A DNA stretch of 20,299 nt, taken from an uncultured Eubacteriales bacterium (GTDB lineage Bacteria > Bacillota > Clostridia > Christensenellales > Aristaeellaceae). The stretch covers positions 1 to 20,299 of the forward strand of contig URJB01000043.1 in the NCBI GenBank assembly GCA_900548145.1, written 5' to 3'. The stretch's first letter is position 1. Each line of letters opens with the position of its first letter. Positions 1 through 7,902 of the stretch are shown here, in pieces. The notes below the pieces were generated by a model. It was not told where the DNA came from, ran no database searches, and worked only from the letters and a program-made list of their open reading frames with translations. Position numbers and translations under genes: made by a program.

Positions 1-45
1 CGCGGCTCCGCCGCGCAGTCCGGGGTGCAGGGGCACTGCCCCTGC
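1..45. repeat. Two adjacent perfect hairpins at the window edge
   Basis: Bases 1-15 form CGCGGC-TCC-GCCGCG. Bases 27-45 form GCAGGGGC-ACT-GCCCCTGC, an 8-bp stem with a 3-base loop. They lie immediately beyond the stop codon of the minus-strand M20-like gene, so the inner hairpin could end that transcript, but no U-tract follows inside the window. Such GC-rich perfect hairpins are often dispersed intergenic repeats. That reading is inference. Confidence 0.4.
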
Positions 46-1317
46 CTAGACGGAGAGCATGGAGCGGAAGAATTGGACGGCGGTTTGAAGGTTGGGGCCG
101 GTGACGGTGCAGAGGCCGGATAGCGCTTCCTCGCCGGTGACTAAGAAAGGGGAGAAACGATAGACCTTGTCCCACGCGGCGGCGTAGAAACGGCTGTCCG
201 TGATAAAGGGGCAAAGACAGGGCGCGATCACCGCCCGCTCGAATTGAATCTCAATGGCGGTCTCCAACGCGTCCCACGCTTCGCCGCTGGCCGCGCTCAA
301 ACGGCTGTGCTCGTACTCCACCTGCGTCTGGAAGCGCAGACCGGGGTCCTTCAGGCGGCGGCGCAGGCGCTGACGGAATCGGGCCGTCTTCTGGCCGGGG
401 ATCACCGTCTGCCGGAAGCAAAGCTCACCCCGCCGGGCCGGAGAGGCCGGTTCGCCGTAGGCCGCCAGATGGTAGACCGTCAGCTCCGAGAGGAAAAACT
501 GATGAAAAACGGAACGGCCGTGCCAGCGGCAGCGCAACAGCGGGAAAAACAGGCCAGGATGCAGCATGATCGTCCGCTTGAAAAAGCCGGGCGTTTTGCG
601 GCCGATGGCTTCCAGCATCTTCCGGCTGGCCGCGCAAAGCGACGCCTGCCGGGGCCGGCGGGTCAGCCTCGCACCGCCCTGTAAGAGCCGCGCTGCAGGG
701 TCGTCCCCCGGCGCGACCTGCTCCGCTTCCACCTGCCCCATCAACAGGCCTTTTTCCGCCACGCCGATCAGGGCCAGCGGCACGTTCGCGGGCAGATAGC
801 TTCGGAAGGACTCCATCGTGGCGTAGCCGCCATAGTCCAGCACAAAGCAGGGCTTGATGTTCAGCTTTTGCAAATAGTCCGCCATGGCCCGGGCTCCCTC
901 CGCCCCGCTGAGACCGTCCATGCTCAGGGCCAGAAACAGGTCGCCCCCCGGACGGTAGCCGTCCCGCAGCAGCTCTTCCAGCGCTTCCAATAAAGCCACT
1001 ACATGGGCGCGGCTCATGGGCACGCTGAGAGGAATGTCCGGCACATTGGGCATGAACGGCGTGGCCTGCCCGTCGGGCACGTCCAGATGGCCGGTGAAGA
1101 TCAGCGGGTCGGTGACGCTGGCTCCCTGCAGGTGCAGCAGAACGCTCCCCTTGGGAAAGCGCTCCTGTTCGGTTTTGGAAAAAACCAGCGGGTAGCATTC
1201 CCGCAGCACCCCCATGGCTTCTTCGGCCTTCTGCTCGTCGTAGCCGCCGTAGGCGCTCAGACGGCACAGGGCTTCCCGGGCGCGGTCGTAGTTCAGGGGG
1301 GCCAAAAATTCGCTCAT
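46..1317 (-). CDS. M20-family peptidase homologue with degraded metal site
   Basis: This 423-residue protein has the layout of M20 metallopeptidases of the carboxypeptidase S/PM20D type. The first metal motif is recognisable as GHLDVPDG (H77, D79). A helix pattern like that after the bridging Asp follows at about 100-120, then a beta strand where the DEE-GG motif should be, and near the C-terminus TDSRFYA and VYRFSP. Key residues are missing. The bridging-Asp position reads VPMSRA, the catalytic Glu pair reads SMDGLSGAEG (132-141), and the final His motif, normally HG-x-x-E, reads VTGEE (393-397). So the fold is probably kept, while a normal two-zinc site cannot form as in the family; binding, scaffolding or an altered activity is more likely. 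The start is chosen because GGAGG lies 6 bases upstream. It is the last gene of the minus-strand run after the CvpA gene (82-base gap). No signal peptide is apparent. Confidence 0.75.
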   Translation of the reverse strand: MSEFLAPLNYDRAREALCRLSAYGGYDEQKAEEAMGVLRECYPLVFSKTEQERFPKGSVLLHLQGASVTDPLIFTGHLDVPDGQATPFMPNVPDIPLSVPMSRAHVVALLEALEELLRDGYRPGGDLFLALSMDGLSGAEGARAMADYLQKLNIKPCFVLDYGGYATMESFRSYLPANVPLALIGVAEKGLLMGQVEAEQVAPGDDPAARLLQGGARLTRRPRQASLCAASRKMLEAIGRKTPGFFKRTIMLHPGLFFPLLRCRWHGRSVFHQFFLSELTVYHLAAYGEPASPARRGELCFRQTVIPGQKTARFRQRLRRRLKDPGLRFQTQVEYEHSRLSAASGEAWDALETAIEIQFERAVIAPCLCPFITDSRFYAAAWDKVYRFSPFLVTGEEALSGLCTVTGPNLQTAVQFFRSMLSV

Positions 1318-1360
1318 GGCGTACCTCCGGGGACAAAGAAAAATCGTCGAGTAGAAATAG

Positions 1361-1382
1361 AAAAAGGAAGGGAAATCCCCTC
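1361..1382 (-). terminator. Weak intrinsic terminator between the CvpA and M20-like genes
   Basis: On the minus strand GAGGGG-ATTT-CCCTTC (one G-U pair) is followed by CTTTTT. It lies 18 bases past the CvpA stop codon. The stem is short, so it may only attenuate read-through into the M20-like gene. Confidence 0.35.
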
Positions 1383-1399
1383 ACTTTTTCAAAAGAGCT

Positions 1400-2113
1400 T
1401 TACAGTTTTCGGTTCATGATGGAGACGATCAGGCTGCTGTCGGAGAAGGTCTTGGCCAGCACGCTTTGATCGGCCAGCGTGCGGAAGTTTTCGAGGGGGA
1501 TGACGCTCTCCATCAGGGGCAGCACGGTGAAGCAGACGTAGCACAGCAGCACGCCCACCAGAAAGCCGAACGCGCCGCCAGCCAGCCAGTCCAGATGCTT
1601 GAGCACCGGGAAGCGGAACACGGCCCGCACCAGATTGATGAGGATATGCACCACGATAAAGCAGACAAGGAAGCACAAAAGGAAGCACAACACGTTGATG
1701 GACACGCTGAGGATGGTCTGGTTGACATAATCGCCTACGTTGCTGGCCAGATTGCCCAGAGGGCTGAAGACCTGCGCTGACAGGTTGTGCTGCAGAAGGG
1801 TGCCGATAGGCTCGGGCAAATTGGCCTTCTGCACCACCTGCGCAATCGCGTCCCCGGCCAGCCCGCTGACCGCCTGACTGCTCAAATCCAGATCGCCCAA
1901 CAGGCTCTGGGAGTCGGTATAGGTGGAGATCATGCGGGTGATGTCGGTATTGGACGCGACTACGTCCGCCAGCCGGGGATAAAGCAGGAAGGAACCCACG
2001 ATGGACAAAAGGCTTCCGCCAAGGCTCAGCACCGACTGGATAAAACCCCGGTACAGGCCGAAAAGCACGCAGATCAAAATGATGGCAAGGGCCGCGAAAT
2101 CAATGGGATTCAG
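1400..2113 (-). CDS. CvpA-family membrane protein, probable CTG start
   Basis: CvpA-family proteins are small inner-membrane proteins named after colicin V production; their biochemical role is poorly defined. The predicted product begins (L/M)NPIDFAALAIILICVLFGLYRG, read here in two parts: NPID, then a hydrophobic stretch ending in LYRGF, which is the classic CvpA N-terminus. About four hydrophobic segments are visible, at roughly 5-24, 28-44, 150-175 and 188-210, with a polar extracytoplasmic stretch between the second and third. The frame has no ATG before the NPID motif. CTG at 2113-2111 lies 8 bases after AAAGGAGG, the ideal spacing, and gives 237 residues. A TTG at 2077 would remove half of the first membrane segment. 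An ATG at 2120 is out of frame, too close to the ribosome site, and stops after six codons. The gene follows the DUF5711-like gene by 28 bases and is probably cotranscribed with it. Confidence 0.8.
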   Translation of the reverse strand: MNPIDFAALAIILICVLFGLYRGFIQSVLSLGGSLLSIVGSFLLYPRLADVVASNTDITRMISTYTDSQSLLGDLDLSSQAVSGLAGDAIAQVVQKANLPEPIGTLLQHNLSAQVFSPLGNLASNVGDYVNQTILSVSINVLCFLLCFLVCFIVVHILINLVRAVFRFPVLKHLDWLAGGAFGFLVGVLLCYVCFTVLPLMESVIPLENFRTLADQSVLAKTFSDSSLIVSIMNRKL

Positions 2114-2141
2114 GCTTCATTCCTCCTTTGAAAAGGGGCGG

Positions 2142-3284
2142 TCATACGCCGCTGACAAGATTGCCCCGGGGCAGGGTGAGCACGTAGACTTCTTCGCCGC
2201 AGGCCACGATGATGCGTCCATCGCTGAGGGTGTCCACCAGCTGAGTGGCCTGACTGTCAAGGGGCAGGTCGAAGGTGGTAAAACGGCTGTCGTTCAGTCC
2301 GGCCCGCAAAAGCTGAGTGGCGGACAGGGCGTAGATGGTGCGGTTCCAGACCGTCGCGCCGATGCAGCTGGCGGGCAGGCTGTAGCGCTTATCCACCGTG
2401 GAGCCGGAAATGAGCCGCAGCTCCCGGATATCGTAAATGCTGTCAGACTGGGAAGTGGGGCTGAAAAGCATCAGCGCGTTGCCGCGGTCGGGAATTTCAT
2501 CGTCCAGAAGCCGCCAGCCGTATACCAGCACGCTCTGGGCGGTGTCCTCGGTGCCCCGATAGTTAAAGGCACGCATCTTGCGGGTGTTGATGACCCGCAG
2601 CACGCCGTTGTCGTAGAGCACCCGGTAGGTGATGTTCTCGCCCAGCGACACCTCGCCGGTATTCATCTTGCCCACCTCGAAGGTGTTGAGGATACTGTTG
2701 GCGGCGGTGCCGAACACGTCCAGCGCCAGCGTCCACATATACTCGCCGTTGGGGCCGTAGAAGCCCAAGTCCAGCAGGATCAGGTTTTTGTAAGCGTCGG
2801 CTTCCTCGTCCATGTGCGCGCCCGCCATGTCCTTTACCAGCAGACGGGGGGAATCGGTCTCGCCGACCACCGCGCCCAGATACTGCTTGCCGATGCGGCA
2901 GAACTGCACTTCCTCGCCCAGATTGTCGTTGTAGCTGGAATTGCCGTTCTGGTCCAGAATATACACGGTGGAGCCCACCCACGCGGCGATGTGCTCGCCG
3001 TCGCAGTCGAAGCCCGCGTTGGTTCCCAGCTGGAACGACCAGCGCACCGCGCCCGTGGCGCTCATGCAGTGGATGCTCATGCCGTCGTAGTACAGCACGT
3101 TATTGCCGAAGGCCTTGATGTTTTCATCGTAGGGACAGGGCAGCCTGGTAGCGGTAACGCCGGTGGTCTGCTGGCCCTGCACCAGGGACAGAATGCCCCA
3201 CGTCAGAAGGCCCGCCGCGGCCAGCGCGGCGATCAGGATCAGCACCGCTTTGCGACGGCTCATTCTCGGTTTCACTCTCTGCAT
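2142..3284 (-). CDS. DUF5711-like membrane-anchored beta-propeller protein
   Basis: This 380-residue protein has a basic N-terminus (MQRVKPRMSRRKA), one hydrophobic segment at about 13-35, then a long extracytoplasmic domain rich in short beta strands with repeated patterns such as NNVLYYDG, STVYILDQNG, YRVLYDNGVLRVIN and EEVYVLTL. This is the look of a PQQ/WD-like beta-propeller, and the arrangement fits the DUF5711 family of Clostridia, whose function is unknown. The family name comes from pattern recognition and was not searched. The start at 3284 is preferred because AAAGG lies 8 bases upstream and a strong promoter at 3370-3398 places the transcript start near 3362, so further-upstream in-frame starts are excluded or nearly leaderless. 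It is the first gene of the minus-strand run with the CvpA and M20-like genes. Confidence 0.65.
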   Translation of the reverse strand: MQRVKPRMSRRKAVLILIAALAAAGLLTWGILSLVQGQQTTGVTATRLPCPYDENIKAFGNNVLYYDGMSIHCMSATGAVRWSFQLGTNAGFDCDGEHIAAWVGSTVYILDQNGNSSYNDNLGEEVQFCRIGKQYLGAVVGETDSPRLLVKDMAGAHMDEEADAYKNLILLDLGFYGPNGEYMWTLALDVFGTAANSILNTFEVGKMNTGEVSLGENITYRVLYDNGVLRVINTRKMRAFNYRGTEDTAQSVLVYGWRLLDDEIPDRGNALMLFSPTSQSDSIYDIRELRLISGSTVDKRYSLPASCIGATVWNRTIYALSATQLLRAGLNDSRFTTFDLPLDSQATQLVDTLSDGRIIVACGEEVYVLTLPRGNLVSGV

Positions 3285-3369
3285 GACGGTAGCCTTTCTT
3301 CCGCCGCCTTCCCCCCAAAAAAACGAAAGGGCGGCGCGGTTTCTTGCAATCTTGAAAATCTCCATTGTT

Positions 3370-3398
3370 ATTATATCCCTGCGCGGGAAAGGATGCAA
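3370..3398 (-). promoter_or_regulatory. Sigma-A promoter for the DUF5711-CvpA-M20 run
   Basis: On the minus strand, -35 TTGCAT (3398-3393) and a perfect -10 TATAAT (3375-3370) are separated by 17 bases. The expected leader is about 80 bases to the ATG at 3284. It diverges from the plus-strand gtrA operon. Confidence 0.75.
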
Positions 3399-3401
3399 GT
3401 G

Positions 3402-3431
3402 TTCGCCTTTCGGCGCTATCTGTGTTATACT
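3402..3431 (+). promoter_or_regulatory. Candidate promoter for the plus-strand gtrA-uvrC operon
   Basis: A good -10, TATACT (3426-3431), is preceded at 18 bases by a weak -35, TTCGCC (3402-3407). It lies about 60 bases before the GtrA start and back to back with the minus-strand promoter. The -10 is convincing and the -35 is not. Confidence 0.4.
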
Positions 3432-3491
3432 GGGGAAGTCCTTTTGTTCCTTTTTATACGGAATCATTTTAAAAGAAAGAAGGATGGGATC

Positions 3492-3956
3492 ATGTCCGAA
3501 AACCGCAAGGCCAAAGCCGAAGCATGGCAGGCCGTCAAGTTCACCCTTTTCTCCGCCAGCGCGGGCCTCATTCAGGTGGTCAGCTTCGAGCTTCTGTCCA
3601 AGGCGCTGAAGCTGCCCTACTGGGGCAGCTATCTGGCGGCGCTGTGCCTGAGCATCTTATGGAACTTCACCTTCAACCGCCGGTACACCTTCCGCAGCGA
3701 CGCCAGCGTGCCCCGGGCCATGGGACTGGTGGCGCTGTTCTACGCGGTGTTCACCCCTCTGTCCACCTGGGGCGGCAGCGCCCTGACCAACGGGGGCTGG
3801 AACGAAGACCTGGTGCTGGTGCTCACCATGCTCCTCAATTTCGTTCTGGAATTTCTGTACCAGAAGTTCGTGGTCTACCGCAACCTGACCGACACCAACG
3901 ATGTGGCCAAGCGGGCCATGGAAAAAGAGCAGGAAAAACAAAATAAAGCCTGCTGA
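3492..3956 (+). CDS. GtrA-like membrane protein (first copy)
   Basis: GtrA/DPMS-type proteins are four-helix membrane proteins thought to help move or present polyprenyl-phosphate-linked sugars. This 154-residue protein shows the family pattern: a first helix at about 12-35 (KFTLFSASAGLIQVVSF), a second at 42-60 leading into the conserved NFTFNRRYTFR motif (56-66), a third at about 73-92, and a fourth at 105-125 ending in QKFVVYRN, the second copy of the family F-V-x-x-x motif. The tail is charged (KEQEKQNK) and probably cytoplasmic. The ATG at 3492 has an AGAAGGA-type ribosome site upstream; the much longer upstream open frame is only antisense to the DUF5711-like gene. The next gene starts 17 bases after its stop, so it probably heads the seven-gene plus-strand operon. 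Confidence 0.85.
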   Translation: MSENRKAKAEAWQAVKFTLFSASAGLIQVVSFELLSKALKLPYWGSYLAALCLSILWNFTFNRRYTFRSDASVPRAMGLVALFYAVFTPLSTWGGSALTNGGWNEDLVLVLTMLLNFVLEFLYQKFVVYRNLTDTNDVAKRAMEKEQEKQNKAC

Positions 3957-3973
3957 AAGAAAGAAGCGAAGCA

Positions 3974-4942
3974 ATGAAGCTGCCCAAGAACTGGAAAAAG
4001 ATTCTCTCCATGGCGCTGTTTATCGTGCTGGTGGGCCTGCTGGGCTGGTACCTGTACCGCCACTGGGACGAGATGCGGGAGCTGCTGGCGCTGGATGGGC
4101 GCACGGTGACGCTGCTGATCCTGTTCGCCCTGTGCGGCTGCGTGATGAACTGCGTCTACCACCGCATTATTCTGAGCGTATACGATGTGCCGCTGGATCT
4201 GGTGGACTGGATGGGCGTGGTATTCGTCGCCAACGCCATCGCCTACGTGCTGCCCATGCGGGCCGACCTGATTTTTTCCGCCACGTACTACAAGCGGGCC
4301 AAGGGGCTGGCGTATGTGAAAAGCGTCAGCATGGCGGCGGGCAACGTGGTGTTCGGTGTGATGTTCGCCCTGCTGCAAATGCTGGCGGCGCTTCTGTGCG
4401 CGGGTCTTCTGAACGGGCAGTGGCCGCTTCTTCTGTGGGCGGTGCTGGCCGCGGGCATCCTGTGCGTGGCGGTGTTCCTGTGGCTGGCCCTGCGTCTGGA
4501 GGATCACCAGCCCGCCTTTGTGCAGAAGCACAAGCTGCTCCGGGACGTGATCACCGGCTTCAACGCCCTTTTGCGCAGCCGGAAAATGCTGCGGCAGCTG
4601 CTTCTTTGCCTCATCGTGAACAACGTATTCCAAATTCTGCTGTACATGGAGTGCTTCCGGGCGGTGGGCATGCCCTCGCCGTTTCATCAGGTGCTTCTGT
4701 ACAACAGCCTGAGCTGGCTGAGCACGGTTCTGAGCATCGTTCCGGGCAACATCGGCCTGAAGGAGGCCGTGCTGGGCGTGGCCGCCAGCCAGATGGGAGC
4801 GCTGTTCCAGAGCGGCGTGGCCGCTTCACTGATGCAGCGGGTGGCGGTGATGATCGTCTATCTGGTGATGGGCCTTGCCTTCGCATGGCCCGTTTGGCGG
4901 CGCTATACCCGCGGAAAGAAGGAAGAGCTTTCCCATGAATGA
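3974..4942 (+). CDS. LPG-synthase TM-type (UPF0104) flippase-like membrane protein
   Basis: This 322-residue polytopic protein matches the membrane region of lysylphosphatidylglycerol synthase (UPF0104/AglD family), members of which transfer or flip lipid-linked groups. Hydrophobic segments are visible at about 8-27, 45-62, 78-96, 118-143, 148-170, 205-225, 240-258 and 285-310. The diagnostic late motif SIVPGNIGLKEAVLG sits at about 255-269 and corresponds to the family P-G-x-x-G-x-x-E signature. No cytosolic aminoacyl transferase domain follows, so lysine transfer to lipids is unlikely. Alongside a GtrA protein, a role with polyprenyl-linked sugars or another envelope lipid is a fair inference. 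The gene's end overlaps the uvrC start by 8 bases, implying translational coupling. Confidence 0.8.
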   Translation: MKLPKNWKKILSMALFIVLVGLLGWYLYRHWDEMRELLALDGRTVTLLILFALCGCVMNCVYHRIILSVYDVPLDLVDWMGVVFVANAIAYVLPMRADLIFSATYYKRAKGLAYVKSVSMAAGNVVFGVMFALLQMLAALLCAGLLNGQWPLLLWAVLAAGILCVAVFLWLALRLEDHQPAFVQKHKLLRDVITGFNALLRSRKMLRQLLLCLIVNNVFQILLYMECFRAVGMPSPFHQVLLYNSLSWLSTVLSIVPGNIGLKEAVLGVAASQMGALFQSGVAASLMQRVAVMIVYLVMGLAFAWPVWRRYTRGKKEELSHE

Positions 4943-6797
4943 CGTTTTGCAGGAAAAAATCCGGCTGCTGCCGGAAAGCCCGGGCTGCTACATCATGAAA
5001 AGCGGCGGGGAGATCATCTACGTAGGCAAGGCCGTCAACCTGAAAAACCGGGTGCGGCAGTATTTCCACGGCAGCCATACCCCCAAGGTGGCGGCCATGG
5101 TCAGCCGGGTGGACGATTTCGACCTGATGCTGTGCCAGACCAATCTGGAAGCCCTGACGCTGGAATGCAACCTTATCAAGAAATACAAGCCCTTCTACAA
5201 TATTCTTCTGAAGGACGACAAACACTATCCCTACCTGCGCATCGACTTTCACGAGCACTATCCCCGACTGACGCTGGCCCGTCGGATGGACAGCCGGGAT
5301 GGCGCCAAGTACTTCGGGCCCTACATCGGGGCCACGACGGTGCGGCAGGTGATGGACGAGGTGCGGCGGTTCTTTCCCCTGCGCACCTGCAACCTGACCC
5401 TGCCCCTGAAAGCGCCCCGCCGGCCCTGTATGCACCATCAGGTGGGGGAATGCAAGGCCCCCTGCGCGGGGCTGATCTCCGAGGAAGAATACGCCGCCAT
5501 CCTAAAGCGGGTGGTGGCCTTCCTCAACGGCGACAGCCGGGAGCTGGTGTATGAGTTGCAAAAGGAAATGATCGCCGCCAGTCAGCGGATGGAGTACGAG
5601 CGCGCCGCCGAGCTGCGGGACAAGCTCTACAGCATTCAGGGATTGATGGAGCGCCAGCACGCCATCCAGACCAAGGACGTGGAGCAGGACGTGCTGGCCG
5701 TGGCCATGAACCAGCAGGACGCCATGGTGCAGCTGACCCACATCCGGGGCGGCCGCATGGAGGAAGGCCGCTCCATCCTGATGGAGGGCTGCGGCGGCGA
5801 GGAACCGGCCCAGATCTTGAGCCAATTCCTGACCCAGTATTACGACGACGAGCATCTGATCCCCCGCAACGTGCTGGTGCAGACCCTTCCCGAGCCGGTG
5901 GAGGAGCTGGAGCAGTGGCTCCGGCTGCGCAAGGGCGGGGCGGTCACCCTGACCGTGCCCCAGCGGGGCGACAAGCTGGAGCTGGTGAAGCTGGCCCAAA
6001 AGAACGCCCAGAACGCGCTGGATCATCACTACCAAAGCGAGCAGGTCAAATACATGCGTACCACCCTGGCCATGAAGGAGCTGATGGAGGCCCTTCACCT
6101 GCCCAACCTGCCCCGGCGCATCGAGGGATACGATATTTCCAACACGCAGGGCATCCTGAGCGTGGCCAGCATGGTGGTGTTCGAGGGCGGTCTGCCCGCC
6201 AAGAAGGAATACCGTCACTTCCGCATCAAGACCGTGGAGGGGGCCAACGACTTCGCCTCCATGGCGGAGGTCATCGGGCGGCGCTTCACCCACGGCCTGC
6301 AGGAAAAGCACGAGCGGGAGGAGCAGGGCCTGCCCGGGCCGGGGGGACGGTTCTCCACCCTGCCGGACGTGGTGCTGATCGACGGCGGCCCGGAACAGCT
6401 TCTGTTCGCCCACCGGGCCATGGAGGAAGCCGGAGCCAGTGTGCCCATGTTCGGCCTGGCCAAGCGCTTTGAGGAAATTTACCTGCCCGGCAAGCCCGAC
6501 CCCATCGTGCTGGACCGGCGCTCCAACGCCCTGCATCTGGTGCAGTACGTCCGCGACGAGGCTCACCGCTTCGGCATCACCCATCACCGGGCCCTGCGCG
6601 GCAAAAACAGCATCCAGAGCGAGCTGAGTTCCATCGAGGGCATCGGCCCCAAGCGCCAGACGGAGCTGATCCGCCATTTCAAGAGCGTGAAGGCCATCTT
6701 CAACGCCACGGAGGACGAGCTTTGTCAGGTGGAAGGCATCAGCAAGGAAATGGCCCGCCGCATTCTGGAACACGGGCGGCCCAAAATCGAAGAATAA
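4935..6797 (+). CDS. uvrC: Excinuclease ABC subunit C
   Basis: UvrC makes both incisions around a bulky DNA lesion after UvrA and UvrB have located it. The 620-residue length is normal. Domains in order: the GIY-YIG nuclease for the 3' cut at about 12-95 (PESPGCYIM, IIYVGKAVNLKNRVRQYF, then LECNLIKKYKPFYN); a Cys-bearing stretch near 155-180; the UVR helix that binds UvrB near 208-245 (MEYERAAELRDKL); the RNase H-like 5' nuclease with EGYDISNTQG (D400) and LIDGGPEQL (D483); and two helix-hairpin-helix motifs at the end (SSIEGIGPKRQTELI and CQVEGISKEMARRIL). The start is the ATG at 4935, after an AAGGAAG ribosome site inside the previous gene. Its place inside what looks like an envelope operon is unusual and probably reflects cotranscription only. 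Confidence 0.97.
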   Translation: MNDVLQEKIRLLPESPGCYIMKSGGEIIYVGKAVNLKNRVRQYFHGSHTPKVAAMVSRVDDFDLMLCQTNLEALTLECNLIKKYKPFYNILLKDDKHYPYLRIDFHEHYPRLTLARRMDSRDGAKYFGPYIGATTVRQVMDEVRRFFPLRTCNLTLPLKAPRRPCMHHQVGECKAPCAGLISEEEYAAILKRVVAFLNGDSRELVYELQKEMIAASQRMEYERAAELRDKLYSIQGLMERQHAIQTKDVEQDVLAVAMNQQDAMVQLTHIRGGRMEEGRSILMEGCGGEEPAQILSQFLTQYYDDEHLIPRNVLVQTLPEPVEELEQWLRLRKGGAVTLTVPQRGDKLELVKLAQKNAQNALDHHYQSEQVKYMRTTLAMKELMEALHLPNLPRRIEGYDISNTQGILSVASMVVFEGGLPAKKEYRHFRIKTVEGANDFASMAEVIGRRFTHGLQEKHEREEQGLPGPGGRFSTLPDVVLIDGGPEQLLFAHRAMEEAGASVPMFGLAKRFEEIYLPGKPDPIVLDRRSNALHLVQYVRDEAHRFGITHHRALRGKNSIQSELSSIEGIGPKRQTELIRHFKSVKAIFNATEDELCQVEGISKEMARRILEHGRPKIEE

Positions 6798-6854
6798 CGA
6801 ATAAAACGGGAAAGGGCGTGTCCCCTGCCCCGATGCAAAGGAGAAAATCATTTC

Positions 6855-7871
6855 ATGAAAGCAGCGGTATTCTACGGAAAAGGCGACATTCGGGTAGACG
6901 AGCACTATCCCATGCCGGCGGTGGGGCCGGAGTCGGTGCTGATCCAGGTCAAGGCCTGCGGCGTATGCGGTACGGACGTGCATATCTATGGCGGCGCGCA
7001 GGGCGCGACGGAATGCAACCCGCCGGTGATTCTGGGGCATGAGTTCAGTGGCGTCGTCACGCAGGTGGGCAGCGCCGTCACCCGGGTGAAGGTAGGCGAC
7101 CATGTGACTGTGAACCCCAACATTTCCTGCGACGCATGCGACCAGTGCCGCCGGGGCAATCCCCACTTCTGCGACTCCATGGCCGCCACCGGCGTGAACT
7201 ACGACGGCGGCTTTGCCGAATACTGCGCCGTGCTGGAGCGGCAGGTGTTCAAGGTGCCGGAGGGCGTGCCTTTTGAGGAAGCGGCTCTGTGCGAGCCGGT
7301 GGCCTGTGCCCTGCACGGCATCGACCTGTGCGGCATCAAGCCCGGCGACACGGTGATGATCATCGGCGGCGGCACCATCGGCATGATGATGCTGCAGCTG
7401 GCGCGGCTCAGCGGCGCGGTGCGGACTGTGGTGCTGGAACCCAACGAAAAGCGCTTCGATCTGGCCCGGAAGCTGGGGGCCGATCTGGTGCTGAATCCCC
7501 TGAAGGACGACGTGAAGGCGGAGCTTGCCCGAAACGGCTTTGACGACATCCGCGTCACCATCGAATGCGTAGGCCGGCCCGAAACGGTGCAGTACGCCAT
7601 CGAATACGCGGGCAAGGCCGCCACGGCCATGATTTTCGGCCTGACCGACCCGGACTGCGCCATTCCCTATTACCCGTTCCAGGCCTTCAAGAAGGAGCTG
7701 ACCATCAAGACCTCCTTCGTCAACCCGGACACTCAGGGCCGGGCGGCGGCGATCATCGCCTCCGGGCGGCTGAACCTGCATGACCTCATCAGCGACCGGG
7801 TGCCCCTGAGCGACATCGGCACGGCTTTCCTGCCCGGCCCCCGCAACGGTAAGACGGTCATTCTTCCCTGA
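6855..7871 (+). CDS. Zinc-dependent medium-chain alcohol/polyol dehydrogenase
   Basis: This 338-residue protein belongs to the MDR superfamily near sorbitol and threonine dehydrogenases and oxidises an alcohol with NAD(P)+. Catalytic zinc ligands are visible: C38 (ACGVCGTD), H62-E63 (LGHEFSG) and E147 (CEPVACALHG). The structural zinc lobe has four cysteines, C92, C95, C98 and C106 (SCDACDQCRRGNPHFC). The Rossmann motif GGGTIG is at 171-176, and the acidic E195 after the second strand (VVLEPNEKR) favours NAD+ over NADP+. The substrate cannot be read from the sequence. The start is supported by AAAGGAG 11 bases upstream. It follows uvrC by 57 bases and precedes the GT-C-like gene by 31 bases. 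An envelope-sugar or polyol substrate is possible from the neighbours, but this is not shown. Confidence 0.9.
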   Translation: MKAAVFYGKGDIRVDEHYPMPAVGPESVLIQVKACGVCGTDVHIYGGAQGATECNPPVILGHEFSGVVTQVGSAVTRVKVGDHVTVNPNISCDACDQCRRGNPHFCDSMAATGVNYDGGFAEYCAVLERQVFKVPEGVPFEEAALCEPVACALHGIDLCGIKPGDTVMIIGGGTIGMMMLQLARLSGAVRTVVLEPNEKRFDLARKLGADLVLNPLKDDVKAELARNGFDDIRVTIECVGRPETVQYAIEYAGKAATAMIFGLTDPDCAIPYYPFQAFKKELTIKTSFVNPDTQGRAAAIIASGRLNLHDLISDRVPLSDIGTAFLPGPRNGKTVILP

Positions 7872-7902
7872 CTCTGATCCATTCTAGGAGGGCCCGACGA
7901 AA

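Noticed and set aside
2001..3956. A 651-codon plus-strand frame ending in the first GtrA protein
   Set aside because: The first three quarters are antisense to the DUF5711-like gene and have no family-like sequence. Only the part from the ATG at 3492 is real.
5502..7781. A 759-codon minus-strand frame across uvrC and the dehydrogenase
   Set aside because: It is His, Gln, Gly and Ala rich antisense sequence from GC-rich codon use. Both plus-strand genes carry full catalytic motifs.
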